Shown here: positions 53,723-63,203 of the stretch, one piece after another | Position numbering within the stretch: the stretch's first letter is position 1 | Layout of the letters: every line of letters starts with the position of its first letter | Assembly: GCA_038883335.1 (NCBI GenBank) | Contig: JAVZMI010000004.1 | Location: forward strand, 41,626 to 105,625 | Source: Candidatus Bathyarchaeia archaeon | Lineage (GTDB): Archaea > Thermoproteota > Bathyarchaeia > Hecatellales > Hecatellaceae | Length of the DNA stretch: 64,000 nucleotides | Direction: 5' to 3' | Translations under genes and position numbers: made by a program | The notes under the pieces: generated by a model | Told to the model about the DNA's origin: nothing | What the model saw: only the letters and a program-made list of their open reading frames with translations | Database searches by the model: none

Positions 53723-53902
53723 TGGCGCCGGGGACGGGACTTACCAACCCAGACGGAATGCCCAGGCTTTTTGAACCCGTGAGGCTCTAACGAGCCACAG
53801 ACTCACCGCCTCTGGATAGCAGGCGTAGGCTCCCCAGTGGAGATCTGCGCCCTACCAGACTCCCAGACATCGCGCACTACGATGCCTCTAGGCGACCCCG
53901 GC
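53723..53902 (-). tRNA. tRNA-Ser(GCT), apparently with four introns
   Basis: Acceptor GCCGGGG (53902-53896) pairs with CCCCGGC; G73 is at 53726 and CCA at 53725-53723. The gene is 177 bases before CCA, twice the normal length. Removing 53887-53860 (D loop, 28), 53843-53824 (anticodon stem, 20), 53816-53804 (37/38, 13) and 53770-53741 (T loop, 30) leaves an 86-base tRNA-Ser. It has D loop AGTCTGGTA, stem CAGAC/GTCTG, loop CTGCTAA, long variable arm GGCTC-GTTA-GAGCC and T arm ACGGG TTCAAGT CCCGT. Anticodon GCT, G73 and the long arm agree on Ser. The 37/38 intron has a clear splice motif (CTGC/GCGG, bulges TAT and TGA); boundaries of the others are approximate. Confidence 0.75.
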
Positions 53903-53992
53903 TCAACTAACCAGAGATCCACACAGCTAAAAAAAGTTTCTCAATTGTAGAGTAAGTTTATTTATATGCGCCCACTAAAACACTCGGCATGA

Positions 53993-54065
53993 GGGCCGGT
54001 GGTCTAGTGGTTATGATATCGCCTTTACGAGGCGATGGTCGCCGGTTCGAACCCGGCCCGGCCCA
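53993..54065 (+). tRNA. tRNA-Val(TAC)
   Basis: A 73-base intronless tRNA. Acceptor GGGCCGG/CCGGCCC, anticodon stem TCGCC/GGCGA, loop TTTACGA with anticodon TAC, T arm GCCGG TTCGAAC CCGGC, discriminator A at 54065. Only CC follows, so the final A of CCA is not encoded. GTTTATTTATATG at about 53956-53968 is its promoter box. Confidence 0.95.
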
Positions 54066-54136
54066 CCTGCTAAAAGTGAACCCACATAGCTAGCGCAGAG
54101 GAACAGCTTGAAAACTAGGTAGGAGACCGCTCTCAC

Positions 54137-54697
54137 TTAACAACGTTTTAATATCAGTGTTTCCCTTCCAACTTTGTCAGCAGCTTCTTTCCCCACCAGC
54201 TTTTCAGCAATCTTGAGTGCGAATGGGAGTGCTGTGGCTGGACCTTTACTCGTCACTATGTTACCATCGACCACAACAGAACCTTTTCTAGGTTTGCCTC
54301 CTCCCTTTTTGAGCTCTCCCTCCATACCAGGGTATATCGTGCAATATTTCCCTTCAAGAATGCCAGCGTCGGAAAGGACGGCTGGGCTTGCACATATCGC
54401 AGCCACGAGTTTATTAGCTGCGAAAGCCTCTTTGATCATGTTTAGCACTCTCTGATCTTTCCTGAGATTCTCATAGCCAGGAGAGCCACCTGGGCAGATA
54501 ACCGCGTCGAAGTCTTTGACGGACACCTCTTCGATAGATTTATCGACCTTGAACCCTATCCCATGTGAACCTTCAACTATGTCCGGCTTTAAACCGACCA
54601 TGGTTACTTCTACGTTACATCTTCTCAAAATATCTACGATGGTTGAGGCTTCTATCTCCTCGAATCCTGGAGCGAAGAAAACTAACACTTTAACCAT
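54137..54697 (-). CDS. DJ-1/PfpI family protein
   Basis: A 186-residue protein. LVFFAPGFEEIEASTIVDIL holds the conserved Glu, VICPGGSPGYENLR the oxyanion loop and VAAICASPAVLSDAG the nucleophilic Cys. The family covers proteases, glyoxalases and chaperones; at this length and with ICAS it is closest to the DJ-1 subgroup. It starts at ATG 54697. Confidence 0.9.
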   Translation of the reverse strand: MVKVLVFFAPGFEEIEASTIVDILRRCNVEVTMVGLKPDIVEGSHGIGFKVDKSIEEVSVKDFDAVICPGGSPGYENLRKDQRVLNMIKEAFAANKLVAAICASPAVLSDAGILEGKYCTIYPGMEGELKKGGGKPRKGSVVVDGNIVTSKGPATALPFALKIAEKLVGKEAADKVGRETLILKRC

Positions 54698-54841
54698 AGG
54701 TTGGTCGATTTTTAGAAAAAACGGTATCCCTTTTTAAGTTTTCTAAGCATCACCTAACAAGTCCATCTAAGGGGGCTTCAGGGCAAAGTTTAATGAGTTT
54801 AGGTAGAAATCGTACCATTCGCTATGGAGGGCGTTTAGGGT

Positions 54842-55888
54842 ATGAATGCCCATGAATTAATTGAAAGTTACAGCAACCTTATAGACCGCAGGCTTGGGGA
54901 CTACGTCCAGGAAGTTGTGAGGAGAGCTGCGGGTTACCACTCCTTCATCGCGAGCGTGTATGAAACCTTGGGGGAGTTTCTCCTGAGGAAAGGTAAGCGG
55001 ATAGCCTCTTGCAGTACACTTCTCACATATGAAGGGTATAATGGTAGTGTTGACAGTGAAATCTTGGATGTATGTGTAGCCGTAGAATTCTACCGCCACT
55101 CCATTCTGATCCATGACGATCTGGTAGACGGAGATAAATATAGGAGGGGAGGTTTGACCATCCACACCCTCTACGCAGAGGATCACAACCAAAGGTTTGG
55201 TGAAGCCCTAGCCCTCTTCTGCGGAAATCTCCTCTTCTCACAAGCCCTAGCCGTCCTGTGGGGCACACGGTTTCAGAGAGACTCACTATTTCGAGCCTCT
55301 CAACTCCTCACTGAGGATTACCTCGCCGTGAACGAGAGCCAGATCCTCGACCTCCTATTCGAATATAAGACACCTACTGTGGAGGAGTGGAGAGTTATGG
55401 CGTCAAAAAGGGCTGCCTCTCTGTTCAAGGCTACTATGGGTATCGGAGCTCTCCTCGCAGGCGCCCCAGAACGTGACATCAAAAAGGTGAGAGAAGCAGC
55501 TTCACACATAGGCTACGCCTTCGACATACAAGACGACCTCATCGGCACGTTCGCCTCTGAGGAGCAGTATGGAAGACCGCTAGGAGGCGACATTCTACTG
55601 GGCAAGAAACCTCTTCACATAGTTTATGTCTACGAGATGGCGTCAAAGGATGAGCTCAAAGAGCTTGAAGATGCCCTGAAAGCCCGAAGCTTGGACAAAG
55701 GGGTGATCGAGATTGTGAGAAGGGTGGTGAAGAGGTGTGGTGCATTGGAGAGGGCCGAGAGGACTTTGAAGGAAGAGGCATTAAATGGTATAAAGCTACT
55801 TGACGACACATCTATGCTGCCGGAAGGTAAAAAGCGACTCCGAGAAATGGTAAAGTTTGTTACGGAGAGTTTTGACTGGTACAAATGA
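54842..55888 (+). CDS. Isoprenyl diphosphate synthase (polyprenyl synthetase)
   Basis: A 348-residue all-helical prenyltransferase making the chains of archaeal lipids (probably geranylgeranyl or farnesyl diphosphate). The first aspartate motif is ILIHDDLVDGDKYRRGG (near residue 93), and the second is GYAFDIQDDLIG (near 228). The residues before the first motif (VAVEFYRHSILIHDD) include aromatic Phe/Tyr that usually limit chain length. It starts at ATG 54842, in a strand-switched single unit. Confidence 0.9.
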   Translation: MNAHELIESYSNLIDRRLGDYVQEVVRRAAGYHSFIASVYETLGEFLLRKGKRIASCSTLLTYEGYNGSVDSEILDVCVAVEFYRHSILIHDDLVDGDKYRRGGLTIHTLYAEDHNQRFGEALALFCGNLLFSQALAVLWGTRFQRDSLFRASQLLTEDYLAVNESQILDLLFEYKTPTVEEWRVMASKRAASLFKATMGIGALLAGAPERDIKKVREAASHIGYAFDIQDDLIGTFASEEQYGRPLGGDILLGKKPLHIVYVYEMASKDELKELEDALKARSLDKGVIEIVRRVVKRCGALERAERTLKEEALNGIKLLDDTSMLPEGKKRLREMVKFVTESFDWYK

Positions 55889-56004
55889 AAGCCCCATGCT
55901 GTCGTTATGCTCCAAGAAACCGTTAATGACTCGGCAAAAATTACTCGCATATTTTCAACGATTTTAAACGTGCTAAGAGGTTTTACCTGTATGAATCCAG
56001 TCGA

Positions 56005-56835
56005 CTATAGTTTCCTTTGGGCTAATCTCTCCTTAGCTATCTTAACATATGAAGGGTCTATCTCGAATCCTATGAAGTTGACATTTAATTTAATACATGC
56101 TAAGGCAGTAGTTCCAATCCCCATGAATGGGTCTAGGACGACGCTGCTTGCACTGAATCCATGTAGTCTAATGCATAGTTCTGGAAGCTTCTCGGGGAAT
56201 ACTGTCGGGTGAGGTCTAGATTCCTGTATGGTCTCGTAAGGTATAAACCAAGTGTTACCTCTCTCCCTCAAGTCAATCTTGGCAGATTTCCACCTTCCAA
56301 TGTTAGACTTATCCTGGTAAGGTATCCCTATGGCTAACTTATCCAGGTGTACGTTTCCCCTCTTCGTGAAGTGAAAGATGTACTCATGACAGTTACTCAG
56401 GAATTTCCTGCTGTTGACCGGCTGATAGTGCCCAACCGCTATATCCCGCTTAGCATGCTCATAGTTTCCAACATCCTCTCTCGATATTGCTATTGATTTG
56501 ATCCAGTGTATTGTATTCTGGAGAGTGTAATGTTTCCTAAACCGGTTCGCAACATCCATGGCAACCCAAGGATCCGAAGACTTACCGCCGACGTTCAAGA
56601 AGAAAGACCCCTCATCTTTCAATATCCGTTTAGATTCTTCTGCAACCTTCTCCATCCAATCTAGATACTCCCCCCGAGGCTTATCATCACTGTATCTGGC
56701 ATATTTCTTCCCGATATTGTAAGGTGGCGATGTAACAATTATATCGATAAATTTATCTCTGATTAACTTCATTCCTTCGAGGCAGTCCATGGCATAAATC
56801 TTGTTTAAGTCGAGGGTTTGCTTTGCTGATATCAT
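56005..56835 (-). CDS. Solitary beta-class DNA amino-methyltransferase
   Basis: A 276-residue DNA methyltransferase. [14 protein letters not shown] (motif IV) is near residue 35 and [15 protein letters not shown] (motif I) near 237, so it is the beta group, N4-cytosine or N6-adenine. No nuclease gene adjoins it, unlike the pair at 8531-9932. It may act in epigenetic marking or be a remnant of a lost system. It starts at ATG 56835. Confidence 0.88.
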   Translation of the reverse strand: MISAKQTLDLNKIYAMDCLEGMKLIRDKFIDIIVTSPPYNIGKKYARYSDDKPRGEYLDWMEKVAEESKRILKDEGSFFLNVGGKSSDPWVAMDVANRFRKHYTLQNTIHWIKSIAISREDVGNYEHAKRDIAVGHYQPVNSRKFLSNCHEYIFHFTKRGNVHLDKLAIGIPYQDKSNIGRWKSAKIDLRERGNTWFIPYETIQESRPHPTVFPEKLPELCIRLHGFSASSVVLDPFMGIGTTALACIKLNVNFIGFEIDPSYVKIAKERLAQRKL

Positions 56836-56993
56836 CAGTCAGATCTCTAAATCTGATTTGTTACTTATCTGTTTAATTTTTATAAATTAAAAACTGTTTC
56901 CCTCATCTCTGAATTGATAAACTTTGCTGAAATCAGTTATATAATGTAGCGTGAGATTAATCTAGCCTCCGATGAAGGAGGGGGAAGACTGAA

Positions 56994-58868
56994 TTGGATT
57001 ACGCGAGCCCCATAGTTGGAAACGAAGGAACCCGACGCCTCCTCTTGGGCAATGAAGCCGTCGCAAGGGGAGCCTTAGAGGCAGGGATACAAATCGCCAC
57101 AGCCTACCCTGGAACACCCTCCTCAGAGATCGCCGACACGCTCTCTAAGGTAGCCAGGGAATTCGGGCTCTACATGGAGTACTCGGTGAACGAGAAGGTT
57201 GCTGTTGAGGTGGCGGCTGGCGCTGCGGTATGTGGGGCTCGAGCGCTAGTCTCCATGAAGCATGTGGGGTTGAATGTGGCGGCGGATACGTTGATGACAT
57301 TGGCTTATGTAGGTGTTAAGGGTGGGTTTGTAATTGTTACAGCCGATGACCCCTCCGCTTGGAGTTCCCAAAATGAGCAGGATAACAGGTACTATGCCCT
57401 CTTAGCTAACATCCCATGCCTAGAACCATCCAGCCCCCAAGATGCAAAAGACATGCTGCTTTACGGCTTCAGCTTGTCTGAGCAACTTGAGCTGCCAGTT
57501 ATGCTCCGCCTCGTCACAAGGGTAAGCCACATGAGGGGGGTTGTAACTTTCGGGCAGATACAAGAGAAAAAATCCTGTAAGGTTGAGTTTCCTAAAGATC
57601 CTCAAAGGTTTGTGATGGTCCCTGCTAACGCACGTGTTAGGCATGTTGTGTTACTGGAAAAGATGAGCTCAGCGTTGAAGATTTCTGAAAAATCAGATTT
57701 CAACCGCATCGTAGGTAGGGGTAGGATAGGCGTGGTGACCTCAGGGGCTTCCTTCAACTATTGCATGGAAAGCCTCGCGCTCTTAGGCATGAAAGCCTCT
57801 GTGCTAAAGCTTGGGATAATTCACCCCCTCCCAGCGCGGCTTATTTCAAACTTCGTCAGAAGACACAATCCAATAATTATTGTAGAAGAGCTTGAGCCAT
57901 ACCTAGAGCTCCAAGTCAAAGCCCTTTCAAGAGCAGCCTACAACATACCTCTCTACGGAAAGTTCGATAGCCTTCTTCCAAGGCATGGAGAGTTATCGAC
58001 AAGAAAGGTGGTTAGTGCCCTGTCCAGAATCCTCCATAAGAGTCCATCAATAGACTTCGACAAAATTGACGCAGAGGCTTCCAAGGCTGAGAAGCTTGCC
58101 CCCAGCAGACCTCCAGTTCTATGCCCCGGTTGCGCCCACAGAGCGGCTTTTTACGCTCTGAAAGTAGCCGCTGGAAACAGAGCGATATACTCGACAGATA
58201 TAGGATGTTATGCTCTAGGCGCCCAGCCTCCCCTCTCTATCGGAGACATCCTTATTTGCATGGGCTCCAGCGTGGGGCTTGCTGGAGGCATTGGTAAAGT
58301 TGTAGATGACCCTGTCATAGGGGTTGTGGGCGACTCGACTTTTTTTCACGCCTCAATCCCAGGCTTAATCAATGCTGTTTACAATTCGCACAAATTTGTT
58401 TGCGTAGTCCTTGACAATCAAACGACGGCTATGACAAGTTTCCAGCCACATGCTGGCACCGGGATTACAGGGATGGGTGAACAGGTGAAACCGATACTCA
58501 TCGAAAACATAGCGAAAGCATGCGGTGTCGAGTTCGTCAGAGTGGTTGACCCTTACGATCTAAAGCTAGCAATCTCGACTGTCAGAGAAGCACTCCAGCA
58601 TCCAGCGCCATCAGTGATCATATTTAGAAGGTTATGCTCCATCCTCGACCTACAGACGAAACGTAGAAAAGGCGAGAAGATACCGCAATACCGAGTTGAG
58701 GAGAGTAAATGTAACAGATGCATGGCGTGCATTAAACTCTTAGCTTGCCCTGCTATTCTGGTGGCAGAAGGCAAAGTTTTCATCGAAGAGACCTTATGTG
58801 TAGGGTGCGGCATTTGCGCCCAAATATGCCCTATGCACGCCATTGCCAAAGTAGGTGAGACGAACTGA
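56994..58868 (+). CDS. iorA: Indolepyruvate:ferredoxin oxidoreductase alpha subunit IorA
   Basis: A 624-residue thiamine-diphosphate enzyme that oxidatively decarboxylates aryl pyruvates to acyl-CoA and reduces ferredoxin. The N-terminal pyrimidine-binding domain has GIQIATAYPGTPSSEIADTL. The C-terminal TPP domain has CPGCAHRAAFYALKVAAG and GVVGDSTFFHASIPG. The last 60 residues hold two 4Fe-4S motifs (CNRCMACIKLLACP and CVGCGICAQICP). The first motif has a two-residue-longer spacing before its last Cys, as in other IorA. It starts at TTG 56994 with GGAGGGGG upstream. Confidence 0.95.
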   Translation: MDYASPIVGNEGTRRLLLGNEAVARGALEAGIQIATAYPGTPSSEIADTLSKVAREFGLYMEYSVNEKVAVEVAAGAAVCGARALVSMKHVGLNVAADTLMTLAYVGVKGGFVIVTADDPSAWSSQNEQDNRYYALLANIPCLEPSSPQDAKDMLLYGFSLSEQLELPVMLRLVTRVSHMRGVVTFGQIQEKKSCKVEFPKDPQRFVMVPANARVRHVVLLEKMSSALKISEKSDFNRIVGRGRIGVVTSGASFNYCMESLALLGMKASVLKLGIIHPLPARLISNFVRRHNPIIIVEELEPYLELQVKALSRAAYNIPLYGKFDSLLPRHGELSTRKVVSALSRILHKSPSIDFDKIDAEASKAEKLAPSRPPVLCPGCAHRAAFYALKVAAGNRAIYSTDIGCYALGAQPPLSIGDILICMGSSVGLAGGIGKVVDDPVIGVVGDSTFFHASIPGLINAVYNSHKFVCVVLDNQTTAMTSFQPHAGTGITGMGEQVKPILIENIAKACGVEFVRVVDPYDLKLAISTVREALQHPAPSVIIFRRLCSILDLQTKRRKGEKIPQYRVEESKCNRCMACIKLLACPAILVAEGKVFIEETLCVGCGICAQICPMHAIAKVGETN

Positions 58869-58879
58869 GGAGGAACATC

Positions 58880-59464
58880 GTGATCGCTGGAGTCGGGGGG
58901 CAAGGGGTAATACTTACAGCCCTCATTATAGCAAACGCTGCCGTCAAAGAAGGATTAGACGCTTTAGTCAGCGAGATACATGGGATGGCACAACGTGGAG
59001 GTGCTGTCATCTCACACGTGAGGATTGGAAGAGGAATCCACGACCCATCCGTTACTGAAGGAACCGCAGATGCAATCTTAGCTCTAGAACCTGCGGAAGC
59101 ACTACGCGCGCTACGCTATGCTTCATCTGAGACGAGAATGATAATTAACACTAAGCCGGTAATCCCGACTACGGTTTTTATTGGTAGCACCGCTTATCCT
59201 CCCATTCAAAAGATATTAGATGAGTGCCGCAAATTCAGCCGGCATATAATTCCTCTGGACGCCTACAAGCTGGCCTTAGAGGCTGGCAGCCCTCTAGCGC
59301 AGAATATTGTCCTTCTAGGAGTACTGGTAGCTACAAAAATTTTCCCCATTAAAAAAGATACAATATTAGATGCCATAAAGGAACTTGTATCTGGAAGATA
59401 TTTGGAAGCCAATGTCAGAGCATTTCTATCAGGTTTAGAAACTCTGCCAGGTTTAGAATCATAG
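58880..59464 (+). CDS. iorB: Indolepyruvate:ferredoxin oxidoreductase beta subunit IorB
   Basis: A 194-residue gamma-type subunit of the 2-oxoacid oxidoreductase family. IAGVGGQGVILTALIIANAA and EIHGMAQRGGAVISHVRIG are diagnostic. GTG 58880 has GAGGAGG before it and lies 11 bases after iorA. Complete. Confidence 0.94.
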   Translation: MIAGVGGQGVILTALIIANAAVKEGLDALVSEIHGMAQRGGAVISHVRIGRGIHDPSVTEGTADAILALEPAEALRALRYASSETRMIINTKPVIPTTVFIGSTAYPPIQKILDECRKFSRHIIPLDAYKLALEAGSPLAQNIVLLGVLVATKIFPIKKDTILDAIKELVSGRYLEANVRAFLSGLETLPGLES

Positions 59465-59572
59465 AGGCCAGTTTTACACCATATCCAAATGAAAATTCTC
59501 AATGTAAAACGGCAATTTTTAAATATAAACTCTCCACGAAGAGTTATTCTAAACAGTTAAGGAGGTAAGAAT

Positions 59573-60868
59573 CTGGCGATCTCGAAATATGTGGCAGTCG
59601 CCATTATCGCGGTAGTTATCGTCGGTGCCGGTGTGTACTTTGCCTTTAAACCCGCTGAAAAACCTTATGGAAAAGACGAGGTTGTGATCGGTGTCTTAGC
59701 GCCGATGGCAACCCTTCAAGGAAGCGTCCAGAGAGATGCTGTTGCTCTGGCGATTGATGAGATTAACGCCAATGGCGGAATACTCGGCTTACCTGTGAGG
59801 ATGGTTGTAGGAGACGACAAACTCGAATCCGACACTGCTATAGCCGAACTTAGAAGACTAGTAACCGTAGAAAATGTCGACGTACTTACTGGCGGTTATT
59901 CAAGTGGCGTTATGTCAGCAACGATGGAAACTATGTCTGAACTGAAGATCGTATTTCTGGCAGACGCTTCATCCCCAACGCATCCGGCAAAGGTAGCTGC
60001 AAACTATACAAAGTACAAGTACTGGTTCAGAATAACCCAAAATAACGGCGCTACATTCGCTTTCGACCTCGCCGACATGATTGATATGCTACGAGCGAAT
60101 GGAGTGCAAGTAGACAAGATCTACATAATTAGAGATGAGCATGTATGGGCTGACGATGTCGAGACATACTTGAATCCGTTACTCGCTGAGAGAGGTGTAG
60201 AAGTAGTAAAAAACGTGAAGATTCCCAGAGGCTATACAGAGTATGCGCCTCTAATCATTGAGGCCCATAATCTAGGCGCTCAAGTAATTCTGCCTATTCT
60301 TGCTATTTCAGGAACAGGCGACGTCTTAGCTAAACAATGGTCCACATTGCAATTGCCTGTATTGCTGGCTGGACATGATTTAGCGGCTCTTGATCTGGGA
60401 TTCTGGAACAAAACTGAAGGAGCGGCTAACTATTACATATTCATCTCTGACGGCGGCGTGGTGCAAACAGCACCACCTACTTCAATGTGCGCCCAATTTA
60501 TCGCAAGCTACACAGAAAAATATGGGCACCCTCCAGAAGCACATCAAGGCTACGGTGCATACGACGCGGTTTACATTTACAAGATGGCCGTAGAGGAGGC
60601 TGCGAGAGCTGGGGAGGCGAACCCGTTTGACTCCGACGTCGTAGTCAAATATCTGGAAGAGCTAGCTACTCCAGAAAGCCCTGTGGAGCTAACGAGGAAA
60701 ATTGCATTTTATCCGCCGGGGCACGAGGAGGGGTGGGATCACGACTTGGCCTGGGGTGACGAACTTGTCAGAAACTGGATATCGCAGTGGATAGATGGGA
60801 AACAGTACCAGATATGGCCACCGGAAAGGGCTAACGCTGAACTAAAGCTTCCACCATGGTTTGAGTAG
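59573..60868 (+). CDS. Branched-chain amino-acid ABC transporter binding protein (LivK type), CTG start likely
   Basis: A 431-residue periplasmic-binding-fold lipoprotein-like receptor anchored outside the membrane. The open frame has GTG at 59591, but GGAGGT at 59561-59566 is placed 6 bases from CTG 59573, and that start completes the signal helix (AISKYVAVAIIAVVIVGAGV). EVVIGVLAPMATLQGSVQRD and AIDEINANGGILGLPV are typical of type I receptors. A TATA-like TTTTTAAATATAAAC is at about 59516-59530. No lipobox Cys is seen, so a membrane anchor is likely. Ligand not certain. Confidence 0.88.
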   Translation: MAISKYVAVAIIAVVIVGAGVYFAFKPAEKPYGKDEVVIGVLAPMATLQGSVQRDAVALAIDEINANGGILGLPVRMVVGDDKLESDTAIAELRRLVTVENVDVLTGGYSSGVMSATMETMSELKIVFLADASSPTHPAKVAANYTKYKYWFRITQNNGATFAFDLADMIDMLRANGVQVDKIYIIRDEHVWADDVETYLNPLLAERGVEVVKNVKIPRGYTEYAPLIIEAHNLGAQVILPILAISGTGDVLAKQWSTLQLPVLLAGHDLAALDLGFWNKTEGAANYYIFISDGGVVQTAPPTSMCAQFIASYTEKYGHPPEAHQGYGAYDAVYIYKMAVEEAARAGEANPFDSDVVVKYLEELATPESPVELTRKIAFYPPGHEEGWDHDLAWGDELVRNWISQWIDGKQYQIWPPERANAELKLPPWFE

Positions 60869-60877
60869 CCGCAAAAA

Positions 60878-61738
60878 ATGATAGAACTATTAACGACGAT
60901 TCTAATCTATGGCGCAACCTTAAGTGGAATCTATGCTCTAATCGCCTCTGGTTTCACATTGATATTCGGCGTCTCGAGAATAATGAATTTCGCCCATGGA
61001 TCCTTTTTTATACTTGGAGCTTATTTTGGGATTACTCTCATCCACGGCATCGGCCTTAACCCGTATCTTTCAACTATAATAAGCATGCTTCTAGTGGGAC
61101 TCGTAGCTGCAGGTGTGTATAAAGGTATAATGTCTCGGGTGAGAGAACATGATGTAATGGTCATAATTGTAACTTTGGCGCTCGCCCTGATCATTGAACA
61201 GTTTATTCTATTAATTTTTGGCGAACATGGAATATCCTTTCCCTCCGTGGTTGGGGGAGTCATAACCATAGGAGGAGTACTTATACCAGTCATAAGAGTC
61301 TTCGTCTTTGCAGTTGCGATTGTGGCCCTGATTCTGCTTTGGACATTCATCTGCAAAACGAGGTTGGGGAAGGAGATAACAGGAGCATCTCAAGATGCTG
61401 AGGCAGCAACGCTGATGGGTTTAGATGTCGATAGACTATTTATGATCACCGTGTTCATATCAGCCGTCCTCGCAGCGTTAGGAGGAGCACTGTACGCACA
61501 GGTTTATGCGGCAAACCCTTTTCTAATTCTTAAATCTCTAATCTTCGCCTTTGCCATAGTCATTCTAGGGGGACTGGGTAGTGTTAAGGGTAGCATAATA
61601 TCCGCCTTCATTGTTGGCTACATATTAACGGCTGTGATCGTTCTTTACGGGGCGAGATGGTCGGAACTTGTCGCGGTGTTGATGATCCTAGCTATTCTAG
61701 TGTTGAGACCTACAGGGCTATTTGGGGTAAAGGAGTAA
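60878..61738 (+). CDS. livH: Branched-chain amino-acid ABC permease LivH
   Basis: A 286-residue permease with about eight helices. LIFGVSRIMNFAHGSFFILG and GLDVDRLFMITVFISAVLAA match the LivH family, and the cytoplasmic loop GKEITGASQDAEAATLMGLD is the ATPase-contact segment. Nine bases follow the livK stop. ATG 60878. Confidence 0.93.
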   Translation: MIELLTTILIYGATLSGIYALIASGFTLIFGVSRIMNFAHGSFFILGAYFGITLIHGIGLNPYLSTIISMLLVGLVAAGVYKGIMSRVREHDVMVIIVTLALALIIEQFILLIFGEHGISFPSVVGGVITIGGVLIPVIRVFVFAVAIVALILLWTFICKTRLGKEITGASQDAEAATLMGLDVDRLFMITVFISAVLAALGGALYAQVYAANPFLILKSLIFAFAIVILGGLGSVKGSIISAFIVGYILTAVIVLYGARWSELVAVLMILAILVLRPTGLFGVKE

Positions 61739-61740
61739 CG

Positions 61741-62754
61741 ATGATTGCAGGTCTCAAAAAAGTTAGTTTCAAGGATAAAAGAATCTTTGAGATACTGGCT
61801 TTTTTGGTCGTGGCATTAATAGTACCTGGATTTGCGTCCGATGCGTTCGTATATATTTTAGGTCTAACTTACCTCTTCATAATTCTTGCAGTAAGTTGGG
61901 ACATAATAGTTGGTTACGCTGGCCAGATAAATCTCGGTCATACCGTTTTTGTCGGTCTGGGCGCATATACTGCAGCCTTGCTGCAGGTTCCTTCAAGGCT
62001 CCAGGGGACGTTTCTAGAATTCATGTCTAAAATTCCTCAAACCCCAATTTTCATGTCGATTCTTTCTGGGGGAGTAGTAGCTGGAGTGGTTGGATTGATG
62101 ATTGGAGTCATAACTCTTAGGTTTAGAGGATGGTACTTCGCTTTAGTCACCGCGGTGCTACCATTGGTTTTCATAGAAACTACTATTATATGGAGTGATG
62201 TATTTGGCGGAGAAGAGGGATTTTCGATCGGATCAGAGAACGCACTTGCGCCAACAATTGCAGGGAAATATTACAGCGCTCTTGCGCTCATGCTTATTTC
62301 TGTGGCAATAATGTTTGCGGTAGTAAATAGCAAGATAGGCTTAAAATTTAAGGCTGTAAGAGAAGACTTCTACCTCGCCGAGTCTGTTGGAATTAATACG
62401 GTATACTACAAGGTCCTCGCTTTCGTAATAAGCTCCTTCTTTGCTGGAGTCGCTGGAGCGGCAATAGTTCACTACAGAATCAGCGTATCCCCCAGCCTTT
62501 ATGATATTCCGCTAATGCTCCTTATTATACTCGCCGCAGTTACCGGAGGTATTGGCACGATATTCGGTCCGATAATTGGCGGCCTCGTAGTCTATTTGAT
62601 AAAGTATTGGTGGTTAAAAGGGGCAATAAGTGCATTACAAACAGCTGGACTTCCTGTTAATGACGACATAATCCTCTATACAATACTGATCGTCCTTGCT
62701 GTCCTTATGCCCGAGGGGCTATGGTTGAAAATCAGAAAACTCTCGAAAACATAA
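61741..62754 (+). CDS. livM: Branched-chain amino-acid ABC permease LivM
   Basis: A 337-residue permease. DIIVGYAGQINLGHTVFVGL is the LivM signature, and KFKAVREDFYLAESVGINTV is the ATPase-contact loop. ATG 61741 is used, with AAGGAG 7 bases upstream, two bases after the livH stop; the frame extends 84 bases earlier inside livH. No helices are missing. Confidence 0.93.
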   Translation: MIAGLKKVSFKDKRIFEILAFLVVALIVPGFASDAFVYILGLTYLFIILAVSWDIIVGYAGQINLGHTVFVGLGAYTAALLQVPSRLQGTFLEFMSKIPQTPIFMSILSGGVVAGVVGLMIGVITLRFRGWYFALVTAVLPLVFIETTIIWSDVFGGEEGFSIGSENALAPTIAGKYYSALALMLISVAIMFAVVNSKIGLKFKAVREDFYLAESVGINTVYYKVLAFVISSFFAGVAGAAIVHYRISVSPSLYDIPLMLLIILAAVTGGIGTIFGPIIGGLVVYLIKYWWLKGAISALQTAGLPVNDDIILYTILIVLAVLMPEGLWLKIRKLSKT

Positions 62755-62852
62755 TATTACACCTGTGCATAAACTCGCTCTGCGTAATGCTTATCCGAAC
62801 CCTAAAAGGGATTGACAACGCTCTCTTCCGCTATTTCCTCTCTAAATCAGGT

Positions 62853-63098
62853 TTAGAAGGCTAATAGGGTCTCGGTTGCTTGTACACCTGGAATATTTCT
62901 AATTTCATCGTCCACTATACGCAGTATCTCTTCCGCAGTCTCCGCTTCAACATGTAGAAGTATATCAAAGCGGCCTAAAGTGAGGTAGACCGCCTTCACT
63001 CCAGCCAAATTCTTGAGTTTCTCCTTATAAGTTGCGCCTGTGTAAACCTTATGAAGCCAGCCAACTCCAACCTTGATCATAACAAAAGCTGTAACCAT
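62853..63098 (-). CDS. Lrp/AsnC-type ligand-binding (RAM) domain protein
   Basis: An 81-residue stand-alone RAM domain without a DNA-binding part. FVMIKVGVGWLHKVYTGATY then AVYLTLGRFDILLHVEAETA form the beta-alpha-beta repeat that binds amino acids. ATG 63098 (GGTGGCGGTG before it) is preferred over earlier in-frame codons. It sits between livM and livF, so sensing the transported amino acid is an appealing but unproven role. Confidence 0.8.
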   Translation of the reverse strand: MVTAFVMIKVGVGWLHKVYTGATYKEKLKNLAGVKAVYLTLGRFDILLHVEAETAEEILRIVDDEIRNIPGVQATETLLAF

Positions 63099-63203
63099 CA
63101 CCGCCACCTTTGTTCTATAAAATTTAGCGTCGGACACATTAATAGCTTTTCTTCACCCGGGCAGGAAAAAATTGGGTATACTTCTTAATCATAAACTTAA
63201 AAA

